Positions 10,322 through 21,683 of a stretch of 64,000 nucleotides of DNA are shown here, one piece after another. The position numbers and the translations under genes are program-made. Under the pieces are notes generated by a model. It was not told the origin of the DNA, ran no database searches, and worked only from the letters and a program-made list of their open reading frames with translations. The stretch's first letter is position 1; the number at the start of each line of letters is the position of its first letter. The DNA comes from Acephala macrosclerotiorum (taxonomy: Eukaryota > Ascomycota > Leotiomycetes > Helotiales > Mollisiaceae): assembly GCA_014904845.1 (NCBI GenBank), contig MU119300.1, positions 1-64,000 on the forward strand, in the 5' to 3' direction.

Positions 10322-11869
10322 CTACAACTTCGCCTTCTTCACAGCAGCACTCAATTTCAAAGCTTCCCGAACACCAAGATCGAGCAACACATCTTCCGAC
10401 CCACCTGGTACGATCAGCGTCGGGATAGCTCGAGCGATTGCTTCAATTCTCGCTCCTTGTCCCGTTTTGGTCAAGCCAAGTCTATAAAGTCAGCTCGCTC
10501 GTCAAAAAGATGGAGATAGCTTACCCTCCCATCAGCTTCTGACTTTCGTCAGCAATGTACTTGCCAATAATACCAGCTTCGACCTTGAGCAGTGCCGTGG
10601 CACCACCTAAGAGCCTTGATCCTAGTCTCAGTCAGCTTGATATCCTATCATCTGTTCCCAATGTCCTACCTTCAGCATGACTCAAATGATCCAACTCATA
10701 AATCAAGCTCTCAATCCAACTCTGCAACGCATCCACCTGCCTCGCCATATGCCCAAACTTATGTCTCACAACCGGCTGCTCAATCAGCGTCTTCCCAAAC
10801 GCCTCCCTCTTCTGACACCAACTCATCGCATCCTCCAAACAAATCCTACTCCACCTCAACGCCTGAAAAGCAATCCACAATCTCTCATGGTTGAAATTCG
10901 ACATCGTATATTTAAATCCCATTCCTTCTTGGCCTACGAGATAGGAAGAGGGGACATGGACGTCTTCGAAGGTTATGTAGGTTGTTGCTGTCATGGAACC
11001 GCCGCCGATTTCGATCTTGCGGGTCTGGATGCCCGGGAGTGAGCGCGGGATGAGGAGCATACTCATTCCAGCGGCTCCTGGACCGCCTGTTCGGACTGTG
11101 GTCATGAAGTAATCTGAGAAGATCCCATTGGTGATCCAGTACGTATCAAGTCAGCCAAAACCCAACCCTCAAGACCCGATTAGTACTCATCTTCTTCTCC
11201 CCATTGACAACATAATATTTCCCATCTTTCGTCTTTACCGCCTCCGTCTCAATATTCTTAACATCACTCCCCGCGCTCGGCTCCGTAATCGCCAAACAGA
11301 TCCTCTTCTTCCCCGTCAAAATCTCAGGTAAGATCTTCTGTTGCAATTCTGGACTAGCATACATCTTCATTGGCGGCGCTCCGACTACCAATCCGATGAA
11401 TTGAGATGAGATGCTTGGTGCGCCGCGGAAAAGTTCATCCCAGAGAATGAAATCGTGGAAGCCATTCCATTCTGAGGCGGGGATACCGGCTGCTATGGGG
11501 TAATGACCCCATTCCTTGGGAATCCGACTTCCGAATGCAATTGGGACGAGGAGACCGTCGCGAGCGCATTTCTCATAGACGTCATCGGGGATTTTGCCTA
11601 CTTTTTCCCATTCTTCTTCTTTGCCTGCTACGTTCTAATTCATTGTCAGCATGTTGCTCTCAAAGTCAAGTAGGCATGACATGCATACCTCTTCAGTCCA
11701 TTTCCTAGCCCAGTCTCTCAGCTTAACATGGCTTGCATTATAATAGGGGGACGGCCGTCCAGAATACCTATCATTTCATCGTCACCTCAAACTCGATCAC
11801 ATGACAATCGTCCTTCACTCACCAAGCAGGATCAGCCCAAGGGCTCGTGCTACCAAATGGTTTCGCCAT
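10322..11869 (-). CDS. Acyl-CoA dehydrogenase, probably peroxisomal
   Basis: Six exons: 11869-11823, 11767-11689, 11634-11191, 11138-10670, 10621-10525 and 10481-10322; together 1296 nt, 431 aa. FAD enzyme oxidising acyl-CoA to trans-2-enoyl-CoA. Visible blocks: an N-terminal MAKPFGSTSPWADPAWYSG, FILWDELFRGAPSIS, the FAD signature ICLAITEPSAGSDV, NGEKK/WITNG, FEDVHVPSSYLVGQEGMGF, NHERLWIAFQALRWSR, the REAFGKTLIEQPVVRHKFG block, and the C-terminal VPGGSEDVLLDLGVREALK. The last residues are KKAKL; -AKL is a plausible PTS1, which suggests peroxisomal beta-oxidation or degradation of branched acyl chains. All introns are GT-AG except the third (11190-11139): the conserved NGEKKWITNG is only rebuilt by an AT...AC intron. 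A GT-AG alternative for that intron would delete the WITNG motif. Confidence 0.93.
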
Positions 11870-12768
11870 CTCTCTTTTCCTCGCCCTTTCCTTTCACAAC
11901 AATCCTCAACAACACAATCTTATAAAACAAACAGCAACACCTGACAGCTGGGTAGCCGAGGGTAGAGTGAGGGAAAGCCAATTGTCGATGTGCAACAAGA
12001 TCTCAAGTGCGAGTCGCAACAAAAGATCTCAGACTGGTCGTGATTGGGGGCCGGATGCTTGACCCCGCATTTCGCTAGTGGAACCTCGGGGAACCTAACC
12101 GGGATGGCGCTGTTTTGCTTCTGACACGCATAGGGAACAGCTATTGGGACGGCTATGGTTCGGGTTTCGGAGTTGACACGAAACTTCTGCGTCGCGAGAA
12201 CGTCAGGAGATGTTCAAGGTTGCCTAGTGACGGGAACGTGCAAGTCTGTACTTGTAGGAGTCTACGATGTCGCATGCTGCTCAAATTTGATCAGCCATGG
12301 TTTAATGCGAGCAAGCGAATACTTCAACGTACACAGTGTGTCGGTCGCAAGGTTTGGCAGGGCCTACATCCCTGAAAAGTGAAGCTATTCACAACTCCAT
12401 CTGGCACGATTTTTCCGCTTGCACACAATTGAGTCTGCCATGATGAGTATCGCCATTTCAGCCCCTCCAGCGACTCTCGGCAACATCTTCACAGAGTCGT
12501 TTGGGATTCGGACGACTTGTGTCGGCGCATCTGCAGCTGTAGAGTTTCGAGCTTTAAGATTGCTGTCTTCATTATGGGACGATCGAGTAATTGTTCGTGG
12601 TTTACATCAAGATATCTTATGCGATATTGAGCTTGTTGGTCTTTTTAAATTGATTCCAACGCGTCCGGCACGCGCTTAAGTCGTTGGAATGTTGACCAGT
12701 GTCATCGTGCCCTCTCTTGAACCCGCGAAAATAATTTTGCCACTGTACTCAGCACTCTCCTCGCAGAG
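11870..12768. other. Divergent intergenic region
   Basis: About 900 bases between the divergent acyl-CoA dehydrogenase (-) and acyltransferase (+) genes, so it should hold both promoters. Several open frames of 65-86 codons occur but none looks like a protein. No clear TATA box seen. Confidence 0.45.
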
Positions 12769-14355
12769 ATGGGTATTCTTCTTCGACTTTCCCAGTATCT
12801 GCCGTCCCGCTCCTCAGGTCCAACGTGTCATTACGAACTTCTGAGTACGAGTCCTGGCGATTCCCCTCCAACCCCTCCGAGGGACGACATCGAAGCAGGC
12901 CAGGACGAGCCAAAACACACACCGACTGGAGACGCGAATTACTCGACAGCTCTCTCGGCATGGGCCATCGATAGTGCGTGGAAGACTGCCTTCTTCCTTG
13001 TCCCATCATTTCTAACTCAGTTCGTCGATCGAAACCACCAAAAAGTAGAGAGAAGGACCACAGAGACCTCATACCTGAACGGCATACGCGGATTGGCAGC
13101 CTCACTGGTGTACATACAACATCTTGGGTACGAAACCTGGATACACTGGGGATGGGGCTCACGACCAAGCGAGTATCATTTCATACAACGCCCCCTCATT
13201 CGAGTCATCTACTCAGGCCGCTTCATGGTAGCCATCTTCTTCATCCTATCCGGCTACGTCCTCTCCTACAAGCCTCTCCAACTCGCTCGAAAACACGACA
13301 GCGGAGCACTCTTCGACAACCTCTCCTCCGCCGTCTTCCGTCGAACGCCACGACTATTCCTCCCCGTCATCCCAGTCATGTTCGGCACCGCAACAGCGAT
13401 CTACTTTGGCTGCTACGGTGACGGAAATTTCACGCACGATAGCTGCTTCGGTAGGGAATCTTCGCTCTGGACCCAATACACAGACTACATCCCAATCTTC
13501 ATCCGAATGGTCAACCCATCTTGGTGGGACGAATACTTCCCACCAACCCTTGAACCCCTCTGGACGCTCCCCATGGAACTCCGCGGCTCAATGATTGTCT
13601 TCCTCCTCGTCCTCTCACTCAGCAACATCCGACCCCTCCCCCGAATCTCATGCATGATCCTCCTCGCCGGCTTCACGCTACACATCGGTCGCTGGGACAC
13701 CTTCTTATTCATCAACGGCACCATCCTCGCTGAGCTTCGAATCTTTAGGAATCAATCTCTCTCATCGGTATACAATTTCGAAAGTCTCTACCTCCTTTCG
13801 CCCAAAACATCCATCGTATGGAGAACCCTCAACGCTGTACTCTGGATTTGTGCTTTGATTACAAGTCTGTGGATAGGTAGCTGGCCCGCCCGCGGAGCAA
13901 AAGATTCCTGGGGCTTCAGAACACTCTTCACCTGGACTCCGTCCACCTACAACAACGGCTACAACTCCGTCGCCGACAACGACCGTCTGGTGCAATGTTT
14001 CTGGGCCTCCCTCTCCGCCCTCTTACTCCTCCTATCCTTCGAACATCTCCCATTATTACAAAAACCGTTTGATAGTAGATTGGCGGCTTATGTAGGGGAT
14101 ATAAGTTTTAGTTTTTATATAGTGCATTGGACGATGTTGCATACAGTTGGACAGAGTGTCATTGGGACAGCTATGAGGTGGTGGCCGGGGGGAAGTGCGG
14201 CAGGGTTGGGGTATCCGACGGGGTTTTTTGTGGGAGTGATGGTTACAACGCCGCTGGTGGTTTGGGTTGCGGATGTTTATTGGAGGGTGTTTGATCTTGG
14301 GGCTGTGAGGGCAAGTAGGTGGTTGAATAGGAAGTGTGTGAGGAGTTTGGCGTGA
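12769..14355 (+). CDS. Membrane-bound acyltransferase 3 (OafA/YrhL-like)
   Basis: Single exon, 528 aa. Residues ~88-112 carry the family's first motif, YLNGIRGLAASLVYIQHLGY, whose Arg and His are the expected catalytic-site residues. About ten hydrophobic segments follow, including GRFMVAIFFILSGYVLSYK, FRRTPRLFLPVIPVMFGTA, LEPLWTLPMELRGSMIVFLL and DISFSFYIVHWTMLHTVGQ, all typical of Acyl_transf_3 (PF01757). These proteins move acyl groups (often acetyl) to sugars, lipids or secondary metabolites across a membrane; the acceptor cannot be read from sequence. The N-terminal ~85 residues are hydrophilic and cytosolic. Length is normal for fungal members. The start at 12769 is the first ATG of the frame. 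Confidence 0.9.
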   Translation: MGILLRLSQYLPSRSSGPTCHYELLSTSPGDSPPTPPRDDIEAGQDEPKHTPTGDANYSTALSAWAIDSAWKTAFFLVPSFLTQFVDRNHQKVERRTTETSYLNGIRGLAASLVYIQHLGYETWIHWGWGSRPSEYHFIQRPLIRVIYSGRFMVAIFFILSGYVLSYKPLQLARKHDSGALFDNLSSAVFRRTPRLFLPVIPVMFGTATAIYFGCYGDGNFTHDSCFGRESSLWTQYTDYIPIFIRMVNPSWWDEYFPPTLEPLWTLPMELRGSMIVFLLVLSLSNIRPLPRISCMILLAGFTLHIGRWDTFLFINGTILAELRIFRNQSLSSVYNFESLYLLSPKTSIVWRTLNAVLWICALITSLWIGSWPARGAKDSWGFRTLFTWTPSTYNNGYNSVADNDRLVQCFWASLSALLLLLSFEHLPLLQKPFDSRLAAYVGDISFSFYIVHWTMLHTVGQSVIGTAMRWWPGGSAAGLGYPTGFFVGVMVTTPLVVWVADVYWRVFDLGAVRASRWLNRKCVRSLA

Positions 14356-15406
14356 TAGAGTTGCTTGCAAGGATGAGGAAAGTGATGAAAAAGGGTGTTG
14401 CTAGACATGTCACATGTATTTGAGGCGAAGATAGGAAATCAATTGATGATAGAAATGCGCCTTCTTGTCTTCTCGAATTGAGCTCTTTCTCGATATCCAA
14501 ACACGTCTAGCCTGGATCTCGCGCGCTTTTTCTTTCTTTTCTCCTTTTTCGATAGTCGGCGTTGTCTATACGAGGGCGAAGGGCAAAGCGATTGCAGCTA
14601 GCTGATCTGGGCGAGGTGGAAGGGATAATGACTTAAAATCATCACAGTGCCGGAGAGTCTCGAGTCCCTGCTTTCTCAGAGCTATGGCTATCTATTTGTG
14701 GCGATTTCGATCTAGGCGAAGCTCCCTACAACTTCGGTGTTCTTCACCGTCCTCGAGAACATCTTTTCTGTTCTTCCACAATTCCGGCTCTCCGCATCGC
14801 AACAACCTTCCATATCTGCGGCTTATGCTGTCATCAGACTGGTCATCTGTCACCAGTCTCGAGATTAAGTTAAGCTTCTCACCTCTATTTATTTATAAAT
14901 TTTAAATTGACGATCTTCCCCAAATGCTCGTGGTGTCGCACATAGCCGCCAAGCAAACGCCATGCTGCGCCTCATTTCCACATGCAGTGTCAGCCATCGG
15001 TCACGGAAAGATATCTCCTGCACGCAAAAAGCCAAACGGTTCAAGCTCTCAGAGCAAGACTATCCAGGCTTGAGACAAATTCGGGAAAGCACAGCCTCTT
15101 CTGCACGATACTTCGTTCTCCCATCACCAATGAGGATCTCGCAACATTAGCCTAGACTTGGGCTTCGAGGGTTTGAAGGATTCTGAATCTACCTTATCTT
15201 GGCCCGCGTTAATGAACTAGAAAGAGGCTAGCTGGGAGGAACTGTATGTCGTTCCTTCGATGTGAACATGTTCTTCGTCGGTGCTTTTCGGCGATATACT
15301 GTACCAAGAACATCGTACGAAGAGTCGAGTCTGGGAACCGAAGGATGAGCAGTCTGGAGTATCAGAGACTGCCACTTCATGATAGAATCATGTTCTGACG
15401 CGCCAA
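14356..15406. other. Intergenic
   Basis: About 1 kb upstream of the DUF3433 gene. A short AT-rich patch lies near 14880-14910. Open frames here are short and not protein-like; no TATA box is obvious near 15407. Confidence 0.45.
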
Positions 15407-18400
15407 ATGGATGATGGAAGAGTTACACGTCCAGCGCCGGGCAGACGTCAGACTATTCCCAGGAAGCCGGTTGGGTTAGAACGACGCGATACTCTTGCGG
15501 TACCTTCGGGATACACGTTCGATACTCGAGCCGGCTACGATGATGATGATCGGATCTCTTTTGCCTCACGACTCTCGACTCAGTCCATTGGTGGTGGTTT
15601 CTATGGTCATGGATTCATCTCGACGTTCAGTCCCGATACGGGGTATCGTGGCAATGATATTGGAGAGCAGGGCATTCCTCTCATGGATATCACTCCCGCG
15701 ACTCCGCGAGATGGAGTTGGATCATCGAGCAAGGACTCAACACCTCAAAGCAGGATAGAACCAATACTCGAGACCTTCAAGTCACATTCTGTAGTCTACC
15801 GCGATCCCCCTCCCGACAAGATTTGTAAATGGCTTCCCACCGCATTGAGATGGCCGTTCATGACGACCCTTCTGCTCGTCTCGTTTGGACTTGGTGTACT
15901 AGTATTGGCGCTCGCGATCAAGTCTGCACGGAATTCTGGATTTGGAACAGACCAGAACTCATCTATCTTCTTGTTTGGATGGCGCTTTACTCCAACCTTA
16001 TTCGCGGTCATATATACGTTACTTCTCATGGCTATGGTCAATGACATTCGAAGGACCGAGGTCTATGCTCGACTTTCAAGGTCTCAGGGAGCATCTGCAG
16101 CATCGAGTCTGTTCCTCAGGCCCAGAGTGTTCTGGTACGATCCAATTGATGCTTTCAGCAGACGAAAGAATGACGGAATTCGCAATTATGCATTGTTCTG
16201 GGCTTCGATTGTCTACATCCTGGGTCTCTTGATCGTCTCGCCGTTCTCAGCTGCTCTGCTGGGTCCTGCCGAAGTCCTCATCACTCGAGATGCTTCCTTC
16301 TCGAGACTTACGACCTCAGTTGCCAACCCGATGCAGCTATCTACAGATGACTCTATCTTCTTCCGAACGATCTCAAGCATCATCTTGAACACGACCACAT
16401 CTGCCTGGCTTACCAATAATTACGCGGTGGTCCCTTTCTGGCCTTCGGAAATGCACTCGGTCCCTTCTGGGTCTGCTCTGTCTTCTAACGAGGAAGAGTG
16501 GAAAGCAAATACCACTGTGTTTCAATCCAGTCTTCAATGTGACACCATGAATCTCCGAGGCTTCTCGAACTACTCACTCAACGATACGCAACGAATAGGC
16601 AATACAACTACGGGCGCGGCAGTCAATCTCACGTCCTTTGTCCTCGAATCTGCAGATGGATGTTCCTTTGGTCTTTCGGGCCTGCAACCTAGATATGCTG
16701 GAAATGGAGTAATTTGGTCGACGGGAGGAGGATGGTGGGCAGCGGCACCAAACTACAGCTACCCACTTCTCTGGAACGTAAGCAATGGCACAGCTGAGGA
16801 TTTCACCGGCAACAAAAGCATCTCTCTGAACTCGAGCAGTCAATGTGGGGATCGAACATTATTTTTCCTCGTCGCTCCAGAGTCTGTTCAGCCATCTCAA
16901 GCGAAAGGGTACATCTGCAGCTCAAGCTACTATTCTGCCAACCTGCCAGTCAGTGTGTCAAATACTGGCAGCTCTTCGTCGTTTAAGTTTGATGAGAAAG
17001 AGTTCAACCGAACGAGGGCACCTCTCACTGCAAGCGTTTTGAACATGACCGGGTTTGAAAACACATTCCTGAGTCAAAACTGGTCGACCAAATTCCAACC
17101 ACCCGATGCGTCTTCTAATCCAGTCATGACTGTTCGGCCTGGTGTTGGGGGGCCTCTGATCCTTGTTGCGGCTCGGAATGGTTTCAATATGTCAGCCATG
17201 ATAGCAAGTCCGAATCTAGTCGACCAAGCAAGACAAGTCAAGCAGAGGCTTCTTGGTGAGAGCATGCAACCAGTATTCCAGCAGATCGGTACTCAACAGG
17301 CGGAGATAACGCAAGGAAAGATTGGCCAGAACGAGGAAAGGATTGTTGTGAGCGTTATAGTCGGTGCACTGTTAACAGCTATACTATTCATCTCGACTGT
17401 CATGATTGGTCTAGCGATGTGGTTCACTCGTCTCAGCAGGCGGCCTCTCAATCTTTACCAGAACCCCTTCTCGACAGCAGCGGCTGCTTCTCTTGTTCGG
17501 ACGGAGCCATCGACCAGGGCAATATTTGAAGGATTGGACCGTTCGTCTGAAGATGCGATGCTCAAACAGCTTGATGGATACGTGTTCTCGTTGAGAGGAG
17601 GAGTGCTGTACTCATACCATATCAAGGACAACTTTCTACAGTCAGGTAAATATCCCCACATAGACGCACACATCAGGATTCTGTCGGCTGACAATCGATT
17701 CCCAGAGTTTGATACAGCCTCGATTCACGAGCAGCCAAAGTCCGAAGATTGGCATCCGAAGGTTCTGAGAAGTTGGCTGCTTGCTCCGCTTCTGCTACTT
17801 CTCGCTGCGCTCGTCATCACATTGGCAGTTCTCTACGCCAAGTATCGTTCCTCGGGAATCTACCAATCATTTCTAGTCTCCACGGTACAGGTTAAGGTTG
17901 ACGATCGATCACTGGAAGCACTCGCACCATACTCAATCATCCCAACTCTGATTGCCGTCGGAGTCAAGCTCTGGTGGGGTTCGGTGGACGAAACCTTTCG
18001 CAGACTTCAACCTTACGTCTCAATGGCTCATCACCGGCATGAGAGCACGAGAATGACTGTTCTCTCGTACTTGAGCGTTCCCTTATTCTGGGCTGTAGGA
18101 AAAGCAGCTGCTCACCGGCATTGGCTTTTGGTCGTGGTCGCTGCTGGAGCTTTCCTCTCCGAGATCTTCATTGTCGGCATGTCAGCACTTTGGGATAGGA
18201 ATCCTGGATCTCGTTCTTACAGCACCACGCTTGGACGCAATATGGAGTTTAGAAGTGTGCCAGCAATATTCGAGGTTCCTCCTCCTTCGCAACATGGGTA
18301 TTCTGCGAGTGTGGACACCCAGAATGCCAAAGGCGTTCTCACAATCGTGTACGGCAACCTACTGACAAGCTGGCTGTATGCCTCCATTAACGAAGGGGCT

Positions 18401-20239
18401 TACAACACGACTCCATCGGCGTGGATGAGCGACGATTGGGCTTTCATGCCAGCTGACATGTCTTCGATCCCTACACGTTCGCAAGCTGTGTCCTCGACCG
18501 ATTCTGTTCAGATTGCCGGCCCTGCCAACAATGCAACACTCGATACTCCTGCTCTCCGAGGCAGACTTGAGTGTACTCTCCTCGACATGTCAAACACTTC
18601 CGCCTGGCTGTACACCTTGGACTTCACGAACAAGACTGCATGGAACGACACCAATATTCCATCCGATCTCAAGACTGGATATGAGCTGAAACTTGGGCTT
18701 GCTATGAATGAATCGATTGGTGGTGGGAAGTACAAATATTACGATGACAGTAATCCATACTTCAGCTTCTTTGCAATTGACTACCGTATGAAATGCTGCG
18801 GCGACGAATCAAATGGCATGATCAAAGAGGCTTCAATTGGATATTGGTCCCCTCCTGCGGATAGTCATACGGGCATCATCGTGAAGTAGCTGACTAGATA
18901 TCCATTCGCTATGCAATTCAGCGACTCAACCGATGCCAACCATCGGAGCCCTGGGGAAGGCTATGGTACGCATGTTCACTGGGTCTGGAAGGATATCCCG
19001 AAGGTCACTGCTATGAACTGTACCCCGATATTCGAGACTGCCAATACTAGTGTCACGGTTGATGTTTCGACGGGAATTGTCCAGAATTACACCATCAAGG
19101 ACACTCCTCGAGCCGACACGAATGCTTGGGCATACAACTACGTGCAGCTGAATGTATCGCAAGGAGTCCAGTACAACGCGACAATGTACAGTGGGTACGG
19201 ATACGAAGTCAAGCCAGGTTCTTACGTCAACAACATAACGGTCTCCTATGGATATCTCTTCCACGACGCCCTCCTTAGCGCTGCAAACTCAGCACGCACT
19301 GGTAACGACTCAATGGAAACCAGCATTTTAGCTGAAAGCCTCGACGACCGAACATTCAACTTCCGTCTCCCAGGCCTGAACTTAGACTTCATGTCCTACG
19401 TCTCCCGATCCCTCATCAACAACAATTCCGCCCTTCTGAACCCCAATACACTCGCCAATGTCTCCTCCACCGTGTTTTCAATGTTCTTTAAACATTTTGT
19501 TCATTCGAATGTTACGACTAGTGGGGGTATGTATATGAATGGCACTTGGGTCTTGCAACCGAGAGGGGCAGTTATACCATCTGATCTTGGGCCCACCATG
19601 CTTAGCACCTCCAAATTATTTCTCCAAGATGACTTCACAGCCTCAAACACACCCGCAACAGTAACTTCCATCGTCACAACACGAATCCCACAACTCGATC
19701 TCTCTCCCGCAGCAGTGTTCCTCTGCCTCGCAATCCTAGTCTTCCTCATGCTCACAACCGCCATCATCCTCTCCTGGCATAGAAACTATCTCCGTCTCCT
19801 ACCCCGGGATGTCGATACCCTCGGCTCTGTGTTAGGATTCGTATACGCAAGCGAGCGACTGCTCAGTAGAGCAGATGATAAAGAAGCGCTAGAGACTGAT
19901 GGAGGAGGTACGGAGATGGTGAGGATGGGTTGGTTTGAGAGTAGAGGGAGGAGGAGGTGGGGTGTTGAGATTGTGGATCGTCCGCCGGGTTTGGTTATTT
20001 GGCCTAAGCCGCCGAAACCTCCCAAAGAGCCCAAACCCCCCAAGCCTCCAAGGCCACCCAAGCAGAAGAAGGAGAAGAAGCAAAAAGGGAGAACAAGAGG
20101 TGTGGAGAGGGTGCAGACTGGTTTCCCGATGCCGGGGATGGCCATGGGAGGCGGGGGCGGTTATGAGCAAGTTGGATCGTATATTGATCCTGATTTTTGG
20201 TCTGATGTTAGGCCTGCGAGGGCTGAGAGATGGGCTTGA
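15407..20239 (+). CDS. DUF3433 large membrane protein, interrupted by one in-frame TAG
   Basis: One continuous frame from 15407 to 20239 (1610 codons) apart from a single TAG at 18887-18889. The N-terminal ~140 residues are cytosolic and basic (RPAPGRRQTIPRKPVGLERR). The protein has two similar halves, each with a membrane-spanning block and a long extracellular-type segment full of N-x-S/T sites: WPFMTTLLLVSFGLGVLVLA (about 150-170), TLFAVIYTLLLMAMV, VSVIVGALLTAILFISTVMI (~650), SWLLAPLLLLLAALVITLAV (~790) and a last helix near AAVFLCLAILVFLMLTTAII. This layout is the fungal DUF3433 family, of unknown function. After the TAG the frame resumes at once with LTRYPFAMQFSDSTD, which reads as native family sequence, so the stop sits inside a conserved region. 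The C-terminus has a Lys/Pro run (KPPKEPKPPKPPRPPKQKK) and then a Gly-rich patch. The stop may be a null allele, a sequencing error or a readthrough site; no splice choice removes it cleanly. Confidence 0.8.
18887..18889 (+). other. In-frame amber codon inside the DUF3433 gene
   Basis: TAG followed by CTG ACT. The codons on both sides belong to one conserved protein. A change from CAG, AAG or GAG by one base would restore the frame. An ATG 21 bases downstream (18911) could start a separate 442-aa product. Confidence 0.75.
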
Positions 20240-20424
20240 GCTCGATATATGTTTAGACGAAATAATATTTCCACTTAACCTGGGCCGAGGGTGCGAAGTT
20301 GGTGAGAATGCTCGAGTTTCTTTGCTAAGGTGTCGTTCGGAGGGGGATTCAAGTGGTCATGTTTATGACGTTGTCTCTCAAGTAGTTGGTAAGATAGTAC
20401 TGACTCAATGAATAAACAAGAAGT

Positions 20425-20790
20425 TGTACCAGATATTGGCTGGTCGAATGCTGTGCCAGATGCAATTGGTTCTGTCGCTCTTACAATTTGAGACATCAAG
20501 CTGGCTTTCACAGGCGTTGCGTACCACGACAAGGTAAAACTCCTCCTACCCTACGTTCATCACTTTCGCACCTGATTGATCATCATAGAACTGGGGCAAC
20601 TAGCCCTTCACAGACAATGACGCGAGCTGGTCTTGGGGCCACGGACGCGTAGGAGGCTACTTCCTCGTCTGGTTTGACTTCCTAGCCGCCAACAGAACCG
20701 AGTACGTCAGTGCCTATGTCTCGAAGAACGACGGAATTATTGCTTTCCAGCTGTACTCCTGGATCAATCGCAGTTCGACCCACTAGTGCT
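20425..20790 (+). pseudogene. Remnant of a Diels-Alderase/CrtC-like (lipocalin-fold) gene
   Basis: Reading across a possible intron (GTAAAACT...CATAG, ~20533-20588) gives GWSNAVPDAIGSVALTI, stop, DIKLAFTGVAYHDK, NWGN, stop, PFTDNDASWSWGHGRVGGYF, LVWFDFLAANRTEYVSAYVS. This is the C-terminal half of the fungal Diels-Alderase/hydroxyneurosporene-synthase-like family (GYHDKNWG and WYWGH..LG.YS.VWFD are its hallmarks). Those enzymes catalyse cyclisations in secondary metabolism. A TGA and a TAG lie in the conserved part and no N-terminal half is found upstream, so this is a dead fragment. The TAG stands where Gln or an acidic residue is usual, consistent with one C-to-T change. Confidence 0.72.
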
Positions 20791-21179
20791 AACTCTGATT
20801 ATCCACCAACTGTCTTCACTGGGAATCCTGGAGGGTTTAGTATTCAGGTGGTGCTGGATGATGGGGGTGAGATGAATAGGCTGCGCACGGAGGACCCATG
20901 GAGCGGAGTCTCAAGATTTTCCCCACCCACAAAACCCCCATTGGGTGAGGATATATTATTCCTCCACCCATGGTTCGCCTCATGGGTTCTGTGGGGGCCA
21001 TTGGTGCCAATACTTGCGTTAAATTAGTATATTTATATTATCTTTATATTAGTATGCACGTTTTATGAATATATTATACATTTATGCATTTATGGGGCCC
21101 CGTAGAGCTCCACTGGGGAAGTACTTGAAAAAAAAAACTTCACTTATCGGGGATTCTCAAATAAAAACTCCGCCTAGGC

Positions 21180-21243
21180 TCCTCCATGGGGTGGGGTCAA
21201 AATGGGGTTTTATCCTCATGGTTTTTTCGCGAGCAGCCTAGAG
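21180..21243. repeat. Partial copy of the CGAGCAGCC repeat arm
   Basis: A G-rich stretch with GGGGTGGGGTCAAAATGGGG ending in CGCGAGCAGCCTA. It resembles the right arm of the inverted repeat at 21643-21683 (GGGGTGGGGTGG...CGAGCAGCCTA). Probably a solitary arm of the same element family. Confidence 0.5.
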
Positions 21244-21470
21244 ATGAGTTTCAATGTTAGTACTGATAATATTGTTGCGGGTGCTGCCGGGATTGTTTTA
21301 CGAGGTGGACGGGGCAGTTGAATGGGAGTTATAGTGGTGGAGAGGTTCTAGTAGGAGGACAGGCGGTTTTTGAGCAATTCAAGTGGTAGGGAGGACGAGA
21401 GGGAGCGGGCAGTTGTAGAATTTTGCTGGGACCCCCGCGGGTGGCACCCCATGGGCGGTCTCCGCATCCA

Positions 21471-21683
21471 GGCTGCTCGTTTTCCCCTTATGGGGCCCCA
21501 CGAGGACGTGCGGCGGGAGGAAGCTTGAATAGTATAAGCTTCGGTAAAGAGGTGAGAAAAGACCCAAGCTCAAATAATCAAAAACCGAGCTTTTTAGTAA
21601 AATTACTGGCGGATTTTTAATTAATGCAAGGATCTAAACAAGTCGTGGGGCCCCATTTGGGGGTGGGGTGGAAACGAGCAGCC
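21471..21683. repeat. Small inverted-repeat element, MITE-like
   Basis: Left arm 21471-21503 starts GGCTGCTCGTTTTCCCC and ends TGGGGCCCCACGA. The right arm 21643-21683 is its reverse complement apart from a small G-rich insertion (TCGTGGGGCCCCAT ... AAACGAGCAGCC). The 140-base centre is AT-rich and codes for nothing. Arms, length (213 bp) and a related solo arm nearby suggest a non-autonomous element. Target-site duplications were not identified. Confidence 0.6.

Noticed and set aside
10592..11042. Plus-strand frames of 100-121 codons
   Set aside because: They are antisense to exons of the acyl-CoA dehydrogenase.
18787..18897. Introns that would remove the TAG in the DUF3433 gene
   Set aside because: Pairs starting at GTATGA (18787) or GTCCCC (18847) and ending at CTGACTAG either shift the frame or create a TGA at the joint, and they would remove conserved-looking sequence.
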